Positions 54,734-63,217 of a DNA stretch of 64,000 nucleotides are shown here, piece after piece (the stretch's first letter is position 1; every line of letters starts with the position of its first letter). The DNA is taken from contig NZ_CP011789.1 in assembly GCF_001636055.1 (NCBI RefSeq), forward strand, positions 558,001 through 622,000. The letters are read 5' to 3'. The notes under the pieces were generated by a model. That model did not search any database. It saw nothing but the letters and a program-made list of their open reading frames with translations, and was not told the DNA's origin. Source of the stretch: Pseudomonas putida. Its GTDB lineage: Bacteria; Pseudomonadota; Gammaproteobacteria; Pseudomonadales; Pseudomonadaceae. A program made the translations under genes and the position numbers.

Positions 54734-55873
54734 ATGCGTTGGGGAACCTACTTTGCCGTACTGGCGTCGGTGCTCAGTGTCGGGCTTGCGCTCGGCGTGA
54801 GCATGCCGCTGGTATCCCTGCGCCTGGAAGGCTGGGGCTACGGCGGGTTCGCCATTGGCGTGATGGCGGCGATGCCGGCAATCGGCGTATTGCTCGGCGC
54901 GAGCCTGGCCAGCCGCCTGGCGGGTTGGGTCGGCGTGCCATCGGCGATGCGCCTGTGCCTGTGGGGCGGTGCGTTGTCGATCGTGCTGGTGGCAGTGTTG
55001 CCCAGCTATCCGCTGTGGCTGGCGCTACGCCTGCTGATCGGCATGTCACTGACGGTGGTGTTCATCCTCGGCGAAAGCTGGATCAACCAGTTGGTGGTCG
55101 AGCAGTGGCGCGGGCGGCTGGTGGCGCTGTATGGCAGCAGCTATGCCCTGAGCCAGCTGGCCGGGCCGCTGGTGCTGGGCTTTCTCGGCTCGGAAGATGA
55201 TTTCGGTTTCTGGGCCGCCAGCGGCCTGCTGTTGCTCGCACCCTTGCTCCTGCTTGGCCGCGGTGGTGCGCCGTCGACCGAGGCGTGCAGCGTCACCTTC
55301 CGCGACCTGTTCGCCTTCTGTCGGCGTTTGCCGGTCATTGCCTGGGCCATTGCGTTGTTCGCGGCATTCGAGGCGATGATTCTGACGCTTCTGCCGGTGT
55401 ATGTGTTGCAGCAGGGCTTCACCGCCGAAGTGGCGTTGTTCATGGTCAGCACCGTGGTGGTCGGCGATGCCGTGCTGCAGTTGCCAATTGGCGCCCTGGC
55501 CGATCGCATGTCCCGGCAAGCCTTGTTCAGTGGCTGTGCGGTGAGTCTGCTGGGTTCGAGCCTGGCGATTCCGCTGCTGCTGCACACCCCGGCGGTGTGG
55601 CCGCTGTGGGTACTGTTCGGTGCGAGCGCGGGGGGCTTGTTCACCCTGTCGCTGATCCTGATCGGCGAGCGTTATCGCGATGACGCATTGGTGCGTGCCA
55701 ACGCCCATGTGGCGCAACTGTGGGGTATCGGTTGTTTGCTCGGGCCGTTGCTGGCCGGGGCAGGGAGCCAGTGGGTCAGTGGACATGCCTTGCTGTTCCT
55801 GATGGCTGCAGGGGCTGCAGGGCTGGTGCTGCTGACCCGGCGTCCCGGTGCGTTCGAGCCCGCCTCTGCCTGA
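54734..55873 (+). CDS. Major facilitator superfamily transporter (YcaD-like)
   Basis: A 379-residue protein with twelve hydrophobic segments, starting MRWGTYFAVLASVLSVGLA; the frame upstream runs through REP sequence and is not coding. The MFS motif A appears as GALADRMSRQ between TM8 and TM9; the first-half equivalent is degenerate (ASLASRLAGW). Substrate unknown; neighbours suggest an amine or amino-acid product. The REP doublet upstream suggests it is not tightly coupled to kauB. Confidence 0.88.
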   Translation: MRWGTYFAVLASVLSVGLALGVSMPLVSLRLEGWGYGGFAIGVMAAMPAIGVLLGASLASRLAGWVGVPSAMRLCLWGGALSIVLVAVLPSYPLWLALRLLIGMSLTVVFILGESWINQLVVEQWRGRLVALYGSSYALSQLAGPLVLGFLGSEDDFGFWAASGLLLLAPLLLLGRGGAPSTEACSVTFRDLFAFCRRLPVIAWAIALFAAFEAMILTLLPVYVLQQGFTAEVALFMVSTVVVGDAVLQLPIGALADRMSRQALFSGCAVSLLGSSLAIPLLLHTPAVWPLWVLFGASAGGLFTLSLILIGERYRDDALVRANAHVAQLWGIGCLLGPLLAGAGSQWVSGHALLFLMAAGAAGLVLLTRRPGAFEPASA

Positions 55874-55905
55874 AATAGCCGGGCCGCACTCGCGCGGCCC
55901 GTCCG

Positions 55906-57465
55906 CTAGAGCATCTTCTCCAAACCCACCGCCTTGGCCACCCAGGCATTGAACCGGCGCCATATTCCGCCCGGCTCAGCGGTCAGGGTATGCACCTGGC
56001 CATTGTCCTCGGTCACCCAGACCATCTTCCCGTCCACCAGCTTCGGTTGATAGCTCAAGGCCGGCGCCATGCCCTGTTCGGCCAGCGCGCGGGTGTACTC
56101 GGCCAACTCGGGGCTGTCGACCATCACCCCGACCTCGGTGTTCCACAGCACCGAGCGGGGATCGAAGTTGAAGGAGCCAATGAAGGTCTTGCGCCGGTCG
56201 AAGACCATTGCCTTGCTGTGCAGGCTCGAGTCGGACTGGCCCTTGAAGCTGAGGACGCCGCGCGCGGCGCTCGGGTCGCCGGGCTGGCGACGCAGCTCGA
56301 ACAGCTCCACGCCATGTTCTAGCAGGGCTCGGCGATAGGGTGCATAGCCGCCGTGCACGGCCGGCACATCGGTGGCTTCGAGCGAGTTGGTCAGCAGCTT
56401 GACCGAGGTGCCGGCGTCGGCGCGGCTGGTGAGGTACAGCAGGCCTGGCTCGCCCGGCACGAAGTAGGCCGAGACGAGGATCAGCTCGCGGTGTACGTTC
56501 TTCAGGTCCGGCGCCAGTTGCTGGGTCATCAGCAATTGGGGGTCGGGCTCGCCGCGGGCCAGCACCTTGCTCGGCGCATCCCACAGCGCCTGGCTGTGTG
56601 CCCAGATCAGCTCGTTGCGCCAGATGTCCAGGCGTGGCGCGGTCTGATAGGCCATCAGTCGGTCGTACAGCGCCTTGCGCTGCACCCTGGCCTGCGCCAG
56701 CCAGGTTTCCAGGCGCTGGCGGCTAGCGCGCAGGTCGCTGGCGTCCGGCGTGCTCCACAGGAAGTCGCCGATCGGCCGACTCAGGGCGCTGTTCCAGTAC
56801 TGGTCGAAGCTGTGCCCGAGTTGCTCGGCCACAGGCCCTACACCCAGCAGGTCGATGTCGGTGAAGTTCAGGTTGGGCTCGGCGTCGAAGTACTCGTCAC
56901 CCAGGTTGCGGCCGCCGACGATGGCCATACTGTTGTCGACCAGGAACAGCTTGTTGTGCATGCGTCGGTGCTGCAGCGACAGGTTGAACAGCCGCCCCAT
57001 GGCACGCGTCAGGCCGGTGCTGCGGCCCAGGTGCAGCGGGTTGAACACGCGAATCTGGATATGAGGGTGGGCGGCGAGGGTGCCGATCAGGCTGTCCAGG
57101 CCATCGCTGGTGGTGTCGTCGAGCAGGATGCGCACCCGCACGCCGCGGTCGGCGGCGCGCAGCAGCTCGTGCACCAGGGCGCGGGTGCTCAGGCCATCGT
57201 GGACGATGTAGTACTGCAGGTCGATGCTGGTCTGGGCGTTGCGAATCAGCTCGGCGCGGGCGCGGAAGGCTTCGTTGCTGTTCGGTAGCAGGCGAAAGCC
57301 GGAGCGCCCCTCATAGGGCGCGGCCTGACGCTGGACTGAGCGGCCGAACGCCGAGTCGTTGGCCGGCAGCGCCTGGCTCACGTCGCGAGGTGCATCGACG
57401 CTGGCGCAGCCGCTCAGGCCGAGCAGCAGCGCCAGCAGGAGGGGCAGAGCCCGCTGGAGTCTCAA
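55906..57465 (-). CDS. Phospholipase D-family lipoprotein (cardiolipin synthase C-like)
   Basis: A 519-residue protein with two HKD motifs, HNKLFLVDNSMAIVGGRN (about 169) and HSKAMVFDRRKTFIGSFN (about 405), both with His, Lys and Asp intact. A lipobox (LLGLSGC, Cys20) follows the signal peptide, so it is probably anchored in the envelope. Closest type is ClsC, which makes cardiolipin from phosphatidylglycerol and phosphatidylethanolamine, but the E. coli enzyme needs a partner (YmdB) not seen here. Confidence 0.9.
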   Translation of the reverse strand: MRLQRALPLLLALLLGLSGCASVDAPRDVSQALPANDSAFGRSVQRQAAPYEGRSGFRLLPNSNEAFRARAELIRNAQTSIDLQYYIVHDGLSTRALVHELLRAADRGVRVRILLDDTTSDGLDSLIGTLAAHPHIQIRVFNPLHLGRSTGLTRAMGRLFNLSLQHRRMHNKLFLVDNSMAIVGGRNLGDEYFDAEPNLNFTDIDLLGVGPVAEQLGHSFDQYWNSALSRPIGDFLWSTPDASDLRASRQRLETWLAQARVQRKALYDRLMAYQTAPRLDIWRNELIWAHSQALWDAPSKVLARGEPDPQLLMTQQLAPDLKNVHRELILVSAYFVPGEPGLLYLTSRADAGTSVKLLTNSLEATDVPAVHGGYAPYRRALLEHGVELFELRRQPGDPSAARGVLSFKGQSDSSLHSKAMVFDRRKTFIGSFNFDPRSVLWNTEVGVMVDSPELAEYTRALAEQGMAPALSYQPKLVDGKMVWVTEDNGQVHTLTAEPGGIWRRFNAWVAKAVGLEKML

Positions 57466-57525
57466 AGGCGAATCGTCCTGTACGACAGGTCACTGGAAGG
57501 TTGGACCGTGCAAAGCGCTGCAAAG

Positions 57526-58956
57526 TTACCCGGCGTCACTGTCCTGCGCCAGTAGGCGATAGGCAGTTTCACCTACCTTGCGTACCGCCGCCTCGATTTC
57601 CGGGGTGGCGCGGGTGGCGAAATTCATGCGCAGGCAGTGCCGGTACTTGCCCGACGCCGAAAAAATGCTGCCGACGGCGATCTGTACGCCCTGTTCCAGT
57701 AGCGCACGGTTGAGCCGCAGCGTGTCGAAGCTCTCGGGCAGTTCCACCCACAGCATGAAGCCACCCTGGGGCCGGCTGGCGCGGGTGCCGGGCGGGAAGT
57801 AGCGGGTCACCCAGTCGCTCATCTGGTCGCGGGCGCGCTGGTACTGCGCCCGGACTCGGCGCAGGTGCGGCTGATAGTGGCCTTCGGCGATGAAGTCGGC
57901 GATCGCCAACTGGGGCTGGCAGGCCGTGCTGCCGGTACTGATGTACTTCATGTGCAGCACCCGCTCCAGATAGCGCCCGGGCGCCACCCAGCCGACCCGC
58001 AGGCCTGGGGCCAGAGTCTTGGAGAACGAGCTGCAGAGCAGTACGCGGCCATCCTCGTCGAACGATTTGATGGTGCGTGGGCGTGGGTAGGTGTAGGCCA
58101 GGTCGCCGTACACATCGTCTTCGAGAATCGCCACGTCGTAGCGCTGGGCCAGGGTCAGCAGGGCCTTCTTGCGCGCCTCGGGCATGATGTAGCCCAGCGG
58201 GTTGTTGCAACTGGGGGTGATCTGGATGAGCTTGATCGGCCATTGCTCCAGCGCCAGTTCCAGCGCCTCCAGGCTGATACCAGTGGTTGGGTCCGTGGGG
58301 ATCTCCAGCGCCTTCATGCCCAGGCCCTTGAGCGTCTGCATGGCGCCGTGGAAGCTGGGCGAATCCACCGCGACGATGTCGCCCGGCTCGCACACTGCGC
58401 GGATGCTGGTCGACAGCGCTTCGTGACAACCAGTTGTCACCACCAGGTCGCCTGGCCCGAGGTTGCAACCTGAGTCGAGCGTCAGGCGGGCGATCTGTTC
58501 ACGCAGGGCTTCGTTGCCGTGGATGTTGTCGTAGTACAGCCCTGGCATGTCCAGGCGCCGGCTGAGCTGGGCAAGGCTGCGCAGCAGGGGCTTGAGCGTC
58601 GGGCTCTCGATGTCGGGCATGCCGCGGCCGAGCTGGATCACGTCGGGGTGAGGGCTGGCACGTACCAATTCGAGCACTTGTTCCCACTGGGAAATATCCA
58701 CAGGGCGTTGGGCGGGGCGGCTGATGGCGGGCAGGGCCGGCAGGCTGCGATTTTCCGTGACGAAGTAGCCGGACTTGGGGCGCGGAGCCACCAGGCCGTT
58801 GTCCTCCAGCTGGCGATAGGCCTGCTGTACGGTGCTCAGGCTGACGCCGTGTTCCAGGCTCAATGAGCGCACCGACGGCAGCCGTTCGCCGGGACGATAC
58901 AGGCCTTGTTCGATCCGGGCACCGAGCAATTCGGCGAGGTTCATGTAGAGGGTCAC
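57526..58956 (-). CDS. MocR-type GntR regulator with aminotransferase domain
   Basis: A 476-residue transcription regulator: GntR winged helix at the N-terminus (RPGERLPSVRSLSLEHGVSL, about 20-40) fused to a fold-type I aminotransferase with the PLP lysine in SSFSKTLAPGLRVGW (about 305) and SCNNPLGY. I start at the GTG at 58956 (AGGAG six bases upstream) instead of the ATG at 59016 or at 58944. PLP-bound MocR proteins sense amines or B6 forms. Three copies of TCTGTAT/ATACAGA lie in the divergent region to the DUF1127 gene, a likely operator. Confidence 0.9.
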   Translation of the reverse strand: MTLYMNLAELLGARIEQGLYRPGERLPSVRSLSLEHGVSLSTVQQAYRQLEDNGLVAPRPKSGYFVTENRSLPALPAISRPAQRPVDISQWEQVLELVRASPHPDVIQLGRGMPDIESPTLKPLLRSLAQLSRRLDMPGLYYDNIHGNEALREQIARLTLDSGCNLGPGDLVVTTGCHEALSTSIRAVCEPGDIVAVDSPSFHGAMQTLKGLGMKALEIPTDPTTGISLEALELALEQWPIKLIQITPSCNNPLGYIMPEARKKALLTLAQRYDVAILEDDVYGDLAYTYPRPRTIKSFDEDGRVLLCSSFSKTLAPGLRVGWVAPGRYLERVLHMKYISTGSTACQPQLAIADFIAEGHYQPHLRRVRAQYQRARDQMSDWVTRYFPPGTRASRPQGGFMLWVELPESFDTLRLNRALLEQGVQIAVGSIFSASGKYRHCLRMNFATRATPEIEAAVRKVGETAYRLLAQDSDAG

Positions 58957-58988
58957 GGCATACTCCTGCACACGTTGGGCAAGGTGAG

Positions 58989-59075
58989 CGATACAGATTG
59001 GCCAAAAATACGGCATTCAGCCGTCGTTGCGCCAATTCTGTATGGAAATAATAATCCTGTGTTGAATCTGTATCG
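58989..59075. promoter_or_regulatory. Candidate MocR operator: two direct and one inverted TCTGTAT repeat
   Basis: TCTGTAT at 59037-59043 and 59067-59073 are direct repeats exactly 30 bases apart (about three helical turns); the inverse ATACAGA is at 58991-58997. The outer pair is extended to an exact inverted repeat, CGATACAGATT and AATCTGTATCG. MocR regulators typically bind widely spaced direct repeats. Confidence 0.5.
59027..59055 (+). promoter_or_regulatory. Promoter of the DUF1127 gene
   Basis: TTGCGC (59027-59032), 17-base spacer, AATAAT (59050-59055). The middle TCTGTAT repeat lies in the spacer and the third just past the predicted start, so binding there would affect transcription directly. 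Confidence 0.45.
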
Positions 59076-59133
59076 TGCATGTCTGCCGAGCGCATGCTTT
59101 CTCCAGCTTTCGAGGCAATCAGGAGACATGGCA

Positions 59134-59364
59134 ATGAACGGCTTGAGCGATGTACGGCTGCAACTGTTGGCGGAAGAATTGCGCGCAGGGCAGTGGCCCA
59201 AGGTTTCCAGTGCCCCTGTGGGCTTGGGTCGCCTGGGGCTGATGGTGCATCGCTGGCGCTCGCGCAGGGTGCTGCGCGAGTTGAGCGATCACCAGTTGCT
59301 GGATATCGGCATCAGCCGCCAGCAGGCTCGGGAGGAAGGGTGCAAGCCATTCTGGCGAGCGTGA
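59134..59364 (+). CDS. DUF1127 small protein
   Basis: A 76-residue basic protein with the DUF1127 domain at its C-terminus (WRSRRVLRELSDHQLLDIGI, then SRQQAREEG). The ATG at 59134 has AGGAGA at a good distance (7 bases); the ATG at 59128 is too close. Members of this Arg-rich family have been linked to RNA turnover and to phosphate and carbon metabolism in other bacteria; the role here is unknown. Divergent from the MocR regulator. Confidence 0.88.
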   Translation: MNGLSDVRLQLLAEELRAGQWPKVSSAPVGLGRLGLMVHRWRSRRVLRELSDHQLLDIGISRQQAREEGCKPFWRA

Positions 59365-60657
59365 TCAGAGCAGCTCCTTGAGTCGGTACCAGAGCATCCC
59401 CAGCGCCAGCAGCGGCGAGCGCAGGTGCTTGCCGCCAGGGAAGGTCGCGTGCGGTACCTTGGCGAACAGGTCGAAGCGCCCCGCCTGCTGGCCGCTGATG
59501 GCCTCGCCCAGCAGGCGTCCGGCCAGGTGCGTGGCGTTCAGGCCGTGGCCGGAGTAGGCCTGGGCGTAATAGACGTTGGCATGGCTGGCCAGGCGCCCGA
59601 CCTGCGGCAGGCGATTGGCACCGATGCCGATCATGCCGCCCCACTGGTAGTCGATGCGCACGCCGGCCAGCTGCGGGAACACCTTGAGCATCTTCGGGCC
59701 CATGTAGGCGCCGATGTCCTTCGGGTCGCGTCCGGAGTAGTGGCAGGCGCCGCCGAAGAGCAGGCGGTGGTCGGCGGACAGGCGGAAGTAATCCAGCGCC
59801 ACGCGCTGGTCGCACACGGCCATGTTCTGTGGCAGCAACTGGCGGGCACGTGCTTCGCCCAGGGGTTCGGTGGCGATGATGTAGCTGCCGGCGGGCAGCA
59901 CCTTGCCGCCCAGTTCGCGGTTGAGGTCGTTGTGGTAGGCGTTGGTGCACAGCACCAGCGTACTGGCGCGCACGCGGCCCCGCGCCGTGTGCACCTGGAC
60001 TTGCGGGCCGTAGTCGATGCGGGTTACTGCCGAACCCTCGTGCAGCTTCACGCCCAGGCGCTCGGCGGCGGCCGCTTCGCCCAGGGCCAGGTTGAGTGGA
60101 TGCAGGTGGCCCGAGCCCATGTCGACCAGGCCGCCGACGAAGCTGTCGGATCCGACCACGCTGCGGATCTCGGACGCGGGCACCACGCGGACCTCGTGGC
60201 GGTAGCCCAGGCTGCGCAGCTCTTCGGCATTTTCAGCGAAGCCGTCCAGCTCGGCGGGCTTGTATGCCAGGTCGCAGTAACCCCAGGTCAGGTCGCAGGC
60301 GATGGCGTGGCGCTCGATACGCTGACGTGCGATCTCCACGGCCTCCAGGCCCATCAGCTTGAGGCTGCGCACGCCATCCTCGCCGAGCACTGGCAGGAAC
60401 TGCTCGACATCGTGGCCAACGCCGCGGATCAACTGCCCGCCATTGCGACCGCTGGCGCCCCAGCCGATCTTGCGGGCTTCGAGCAGGATCACCGAGAAGC
60501 CGCGCTCGGCCAGCTCGATGGCGGTATTCAGGCCCGAGTAACCGCCGCCGACGATGCACACATCGGCGCTGTGCTCGCCTTCGAGGCTGGGGTAGTCCGG
60601 TTGCGGCGCGCTGCTGGCGGCATAGTAGGAGGCGGCGTGCTGCGCGCTGTGGATCAT
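59365..60657 (-). CDS. FAD-dependent oxidoreductase, gamma-glutamylputrescine oxidase type (PuuB/PauB)
   Basis: A 430-residue DAO-family enzyme. FAD-binding GxGxxG in VCIVGGGYSGLNTAIELAE (about 34-52), then ARKIGWGASGRNGGQL and the C-terminal YAQAYSGHGLNATHLAG motif. These features match PuuB, which oxidises gamma-glutamyl-putrescine to the aldehyde and releases peroxide; P. aeruginosa PauB4 (PA5309) has this position. KauB could then oxidise the aldehyde. It ends directly after the DUF1127 stop (convergent, no gap). Confidence 0.88.
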   Translation of the reverse strand: MIHSAQHAASYYAASSAPQPDYPSLEGEHSADVCIVGGGYSGLNTAIELAERGFSVILLEARKIGWGASGRNGGQLIRGVGHDVEQFLPVLGEDGVRSLKLMGLEAVEIARQRIERHAIACDLTWGYCDLAYKPAELDGFAENAEELRSLGYRHEVRVVPASEIRSVVGSDSFVGGLVDMGSGHLHPLNLALGEAAAAERLGVKLHEGSAVTRIDYGPQVQVHTARGRVRASTLVLCTNAYHNDLNRELGGKVLPAGSYIIATEPLGEARARQLLPQNMAVCDQRVALDYFRLSADHRLLFGGACHYSGRDPKDIGAYMGPKMLKVFPQLAGVRIDYQWGGMIGIGANRLPQVGRLASHANVYYAQAYSGHGLNATHLAGRLLGEAISGQQAGRFDLFAKVPHATFPGGKHLRSPLLALGMLWYRLKELL

Positions 60658-60785
60658 CTGGGAAGGCCCTGGAGTCGGTGCGAAGGGGGCGAGGATAAGC
60701 TGGGGTTTCGCGGTTGGGCAACCGGGCGAGGGCTTGCTCGGCGAATGGCCCTATAATCCTCACAAACCTCGACGACACACCGCCC

Positions 60786-61136
60786 ATGCCCTGCAACCAC
60801 AAGATCCAGTTCCTGCGCGAACTCATCCCGTCCTTCGAATGCGAGCCCGGCTGCCACGACTGCTGTGGCCCGGTTACCACATCCAGTGAAGAGATGGCTC
60901 GCCTGCCACGCAAGACCCAGGCCGAGCAGGATGCCGCGCTGGAGCGCTTGGACTGTGTGCACCTCGGCCCGCAAGGCTGCACCGTCTATGAAGAGCGCCC
61001 GCTGATCTGCCGCCTGTTCGGTACCACGCCGCGCATGGCCTGCCCCCGTGGTCGTGGTCCGCAGCAGCCGATCGAGCCCGAGGCCGAGCGGCTGATCCAT
61101 GGCTATATCGCCAGCACCCGCCAGGTGCTGGTCTGA
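60786..61136 (+). CDS. YkgJ-family cysteine cluster protein
   Basis: A 116-residue protein with the CxxC-rich zinc- or iron-binding pattern of the YkgJ family: CEPGCHDCCGP, then CVHLGPQGCTVYEERPLICRLFG. The cluster probably binds a metal with eight conserved Cys across the protein. Function unknown. Divergent from the FAD oxidoreductase gene and convergent with the Lrp-type gene. Confidence 0.88.
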   Translation: MPCNHKIQFLRELIPSFECEPGCHDCCGPVTTSSEEMARLPRKTQAEQDAALERLDCVHLGPQGCTVYEERPLICRLFGTTPRMACPRGRGPQQPIEPEAERLIHGYIASTRQVLV

Positions 61137-61140
61137 CGGT

Positions 61141-61629
61141 TCAGTCCGGAATTGGCAGGCAGAGGCTCTCTTTGACTTCTTCCATCACGATGTAGCTCTT
61201 CGATTCGCGCACATGCGGCAGCTTGAGCAGGATGTCGCCCAGCAGCTTGCGGTACGAGGCCATCTCGGAAATGCGCGCCTTCACCAGGTAGTCGAAGTCT
61301 CCCGACACCAGGTGGCACTCCAGCACATGCGGCAGCTTGAGGACGGCGCGGCGGAACTCTTCGAAGGTGTCGCCGGACTTGTAGTCCAGGCTGATCTCGA
61401 CGAACACCAGCAGACTGCCCTTGAGGTGTTGCGGATTGAGGCGGGCGTTGTAGCCCATGATGATGCCCTCACGTTCCAGGCGGCGGACACGTTCGGTGCA
61501 GGGGGTGGTGGACAACCCGACTTTCTCGCCCAGCTCGGTGAAGGAGATACGCCCGTCATTCTGCAGGATGCGCAGGATGTTGCGGTCGATCTTGTCCAGT
61601 TCACGTTTGCTTTGGTGTTGGGTTCTCAT
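61141..61629 (-). CDS. dadR: Lrp/AsnC-family regulator of D-alanine catabolism (DadR)
   Basis: A 162-residue transcription factor: N-terminal helix-turn-helix (LDKIDRNILRILQNDGRISFTELGEKVGLSTTPC, given here by its ends LDKIDRNIL and GLSTTPC) and an alpha-beta sensor domain (VFVEISLDYK, HLVSGDFDYLVK). Divergent from dadA, as in P. aeruginosa, where DadR activates dadAX in response to L-alanine. Its ribosome site GGAGGGG lies in a small hairpin, GGGG-CAT-CCCC, just before the ATG (61629), which may lower translation. Confidence 0.93.
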   Translation of the reverse strand: MRTQHQSKRELDKIDRNILRILQNDGRISFTELGEKVGLSTTPCTERVRRLEREGIIMGYNARLNPQHLKGSLLVFVEISLDYKSGDTFEEFRRAVLKLPHVLECHLVSGDFDYLVKARISEMASYRKLLGDILLKLPHVRESKSYIVMEEVKESLCLPIPD

Positions 61630-61661
61630 AGGGGATGCCCCTCCGTGAAAGGCGTTTTTGC

Positions 61662-61673
61662 CGAGAATTCTCG
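61662..61673. promoter_or_regulatory. Palindrome in the dadR-dadA divergent region
   Basis: CGAGAATTCTCG is a perfect 12-bp palindrome with an AT core, fitting the general Lrp site layout. An AT-rich stretch with ATATAGG and TTTTATATAG follows. A possible dadA -10, TATACT, is at 61720-61725 without a good -35, which would suit an activated promoter. Confidence 0.4.
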
Positions 61674-61784
61674 CCAAATATAGGTTTTTATATAGTGAAA
61701 AGCACTGGGCTGAGATTCTTATACTGCGCGCATCCATGCCATTTCAACAAAAGACTGCGGTGTACCGCGTGCGAGGGATAAACG

Positions 61785-63086
61785 ATGCGAGTTCTGGTAC
61801 TTGGTAGCGGTGTGATCGGAACCGCCAGTGCCTATTACCTGGCCCGGCAAGGTTTCGAAGTGACGGTGGTCGATCGCCAGCCGGCTGCGGCCATGGAAAC
61901 CAGCTTCGCCAACGCTGGCCAGATCTCGCCCGGCTATGCCTCGCCCTGGGCCGCGCCAGGCGTGCCGCTCAAGGCCATCAAGTGGCTGCTCGAGCGCCAC
62001 GCACCGCTTGCCATCAAGCTGACCGGTGACGTCGACCAGTACCTGTGGATGGCGCAGATGCTGCGCAACTGCACCGCCAATCGCTATGCGGTGAACAAGG
62101 AGCGCATGGTGCGCCTGTCCGAGTACAGCCGCGACTGCCTCGACGAGCTGCGCGCCGAAACCGGCATCGCCTACGAGAGCCGCACCCTGGGCACCACCCA
62201 ACTGTTCCGCACCCAGGCCCAGGTCGATGCCGCAGCCAAGGATATTGCCGTGCTCGAGCAGTCTGGCGTGCCTTACGAATTGCTCGACCGCGACGGCATC
62301 GCCCGCGTGGAGCCTGCGCTGGCGGGCGTGAAGGACATCCTTGCTGGCGCCCTGCGCCTGCCCAACGACCAGACCGGCGACTGCCAGCTGTTCACCACCA
62401 AGCTGGCCGACATGGCCATCAAGCTGGGCGTCGAGTTCCGCTTCGGCCAGAACATCCAGCGCCTGGACCATGCCGGTGACCGTATCAATGGCGTGTGGAT
62501 CGACGGCAAGCTGGAGACAGCCGATCGCTACGTGCTGGCGCTGGGCAGCTATTCGCCGCAACTGCTCAAGCCGCTGGGCATCAAGGCACCGGTGTATCCG
62601 CTCAAGGGCTACTCGCTGACCGTGCCGATCACCGATGCCGACATGGCGCCGACGTCGACCATTCTCGACGAAACCTACAAAGTCGCCATCACCCGTTTCG
62701 ACAACCGTATCCGTGTCGGTGGCATGGCTGAAATCGCCGGTTTTGACTTGTCGCTGAACCCGCGTCGACGCGAAACGCTGGAGATGATCGTCAACGACCT
62801 TTATCCTCGCGGCGGCGACCTGAGCCAGGCCAGTTTCTGGACCGGCCTGCGCCCGGCCACTCCGGATGGCACCCCGATCGTCGGTGGCACCGCGTTCCGC
62901 AACCTGTTCCTCAATACAGGTCACGGCACCCTGGGCTGGACCATGGCTTGCGGTTCCGGTCGCCTGCTGGCCGACCTGATCGCGCGCAAGAAGCCGCAGA
63001 TCAGTGCCGAAGGGCTGGATATCTCGCGCTACGGCAACAGCCGCGAGAGTGCTGGCCACGGTAGCCCGGTATCGGCTCACCAGTAA
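61785..63086 (+). CDS. dadA: D-amino acid dehydrogenase, small subunit
   Basis: FAD enzyme that oxidises D-alanine and other D-amino acids to keto acids, passing electrons to the respiratory chain at the inner membrane. 433 residues; FAD motif [18 protein letters not shown] (given by its core GSGVIG), STFANAG-like region [15 protein letters not shown], and the C-terminal [16 protein letters not shown]. It acts with the racemase encoded next (dadX/alr), which turns L-alanine to D-alanine. Confidence 0.97.
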   Translation: MRVLVLGSGVIGTASAYYLARQGFEVTVVDRQPAAAMETSFANAGQISPGYASPWAAPGVPLKAIKWLLERHAPLAIKLTGDVDQYLWMAQMLRNCTANRYAVNKERMVRLSEYSRDCLDELRAETGIAYESRTLGTTQLFRTQAQVDAAAKDIAVLEQSGVPYELLDRDGIARVEPALAGVKDILAGALRLPNDQTGDCQLFTTKLADMAIKLGVEFRFGQNIQRLDHAGDRINGVWIDGKLETADRYVLALGSYSPQLLKPLGIKAPVYPLKGYSLTVPITDADMAPTSTILDETYKVAITRFDNRIRVGGMAEIAGFDLSLNPRRRETLEMIVNDLYPRGGDLSQASFWTGLRPATPDGTPIVGGTAFRNLFLNTGHGTLGWTMACGSGRLLADLIARKKPQISAEGLDISRYGNSRESAGHGSPVSAHQ

Positions 63087-63096
63087 TTGCAGCGCT

Positions 63097-63170
63097 GGCC
63101 TCTTCGCGGGAAAGCCCGCTCCCACGGCAGGATGAGGACTTGTGGGAGCGGGCTTGCCCGCGAAAAGGCC
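63097..63170. repeat. REP doublet between dadA and alr, family A
   Basis: TTCGCGGGAAAGCCCGCTCC and GGGAGCGGGCTTGCCCGCGA face each other across 16 bases, framed by GGCC at both ends. It lies inside an operon rather than between convergent genes and may set the dadA:alr expression ratio by hairpin formation. Confidence 0.88.
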
Positions 63171-63217
63171 AGCACCGTTCCTCCGTCATAAACAGATCCA
63201 CCAGAAGGCTGCCCTCC

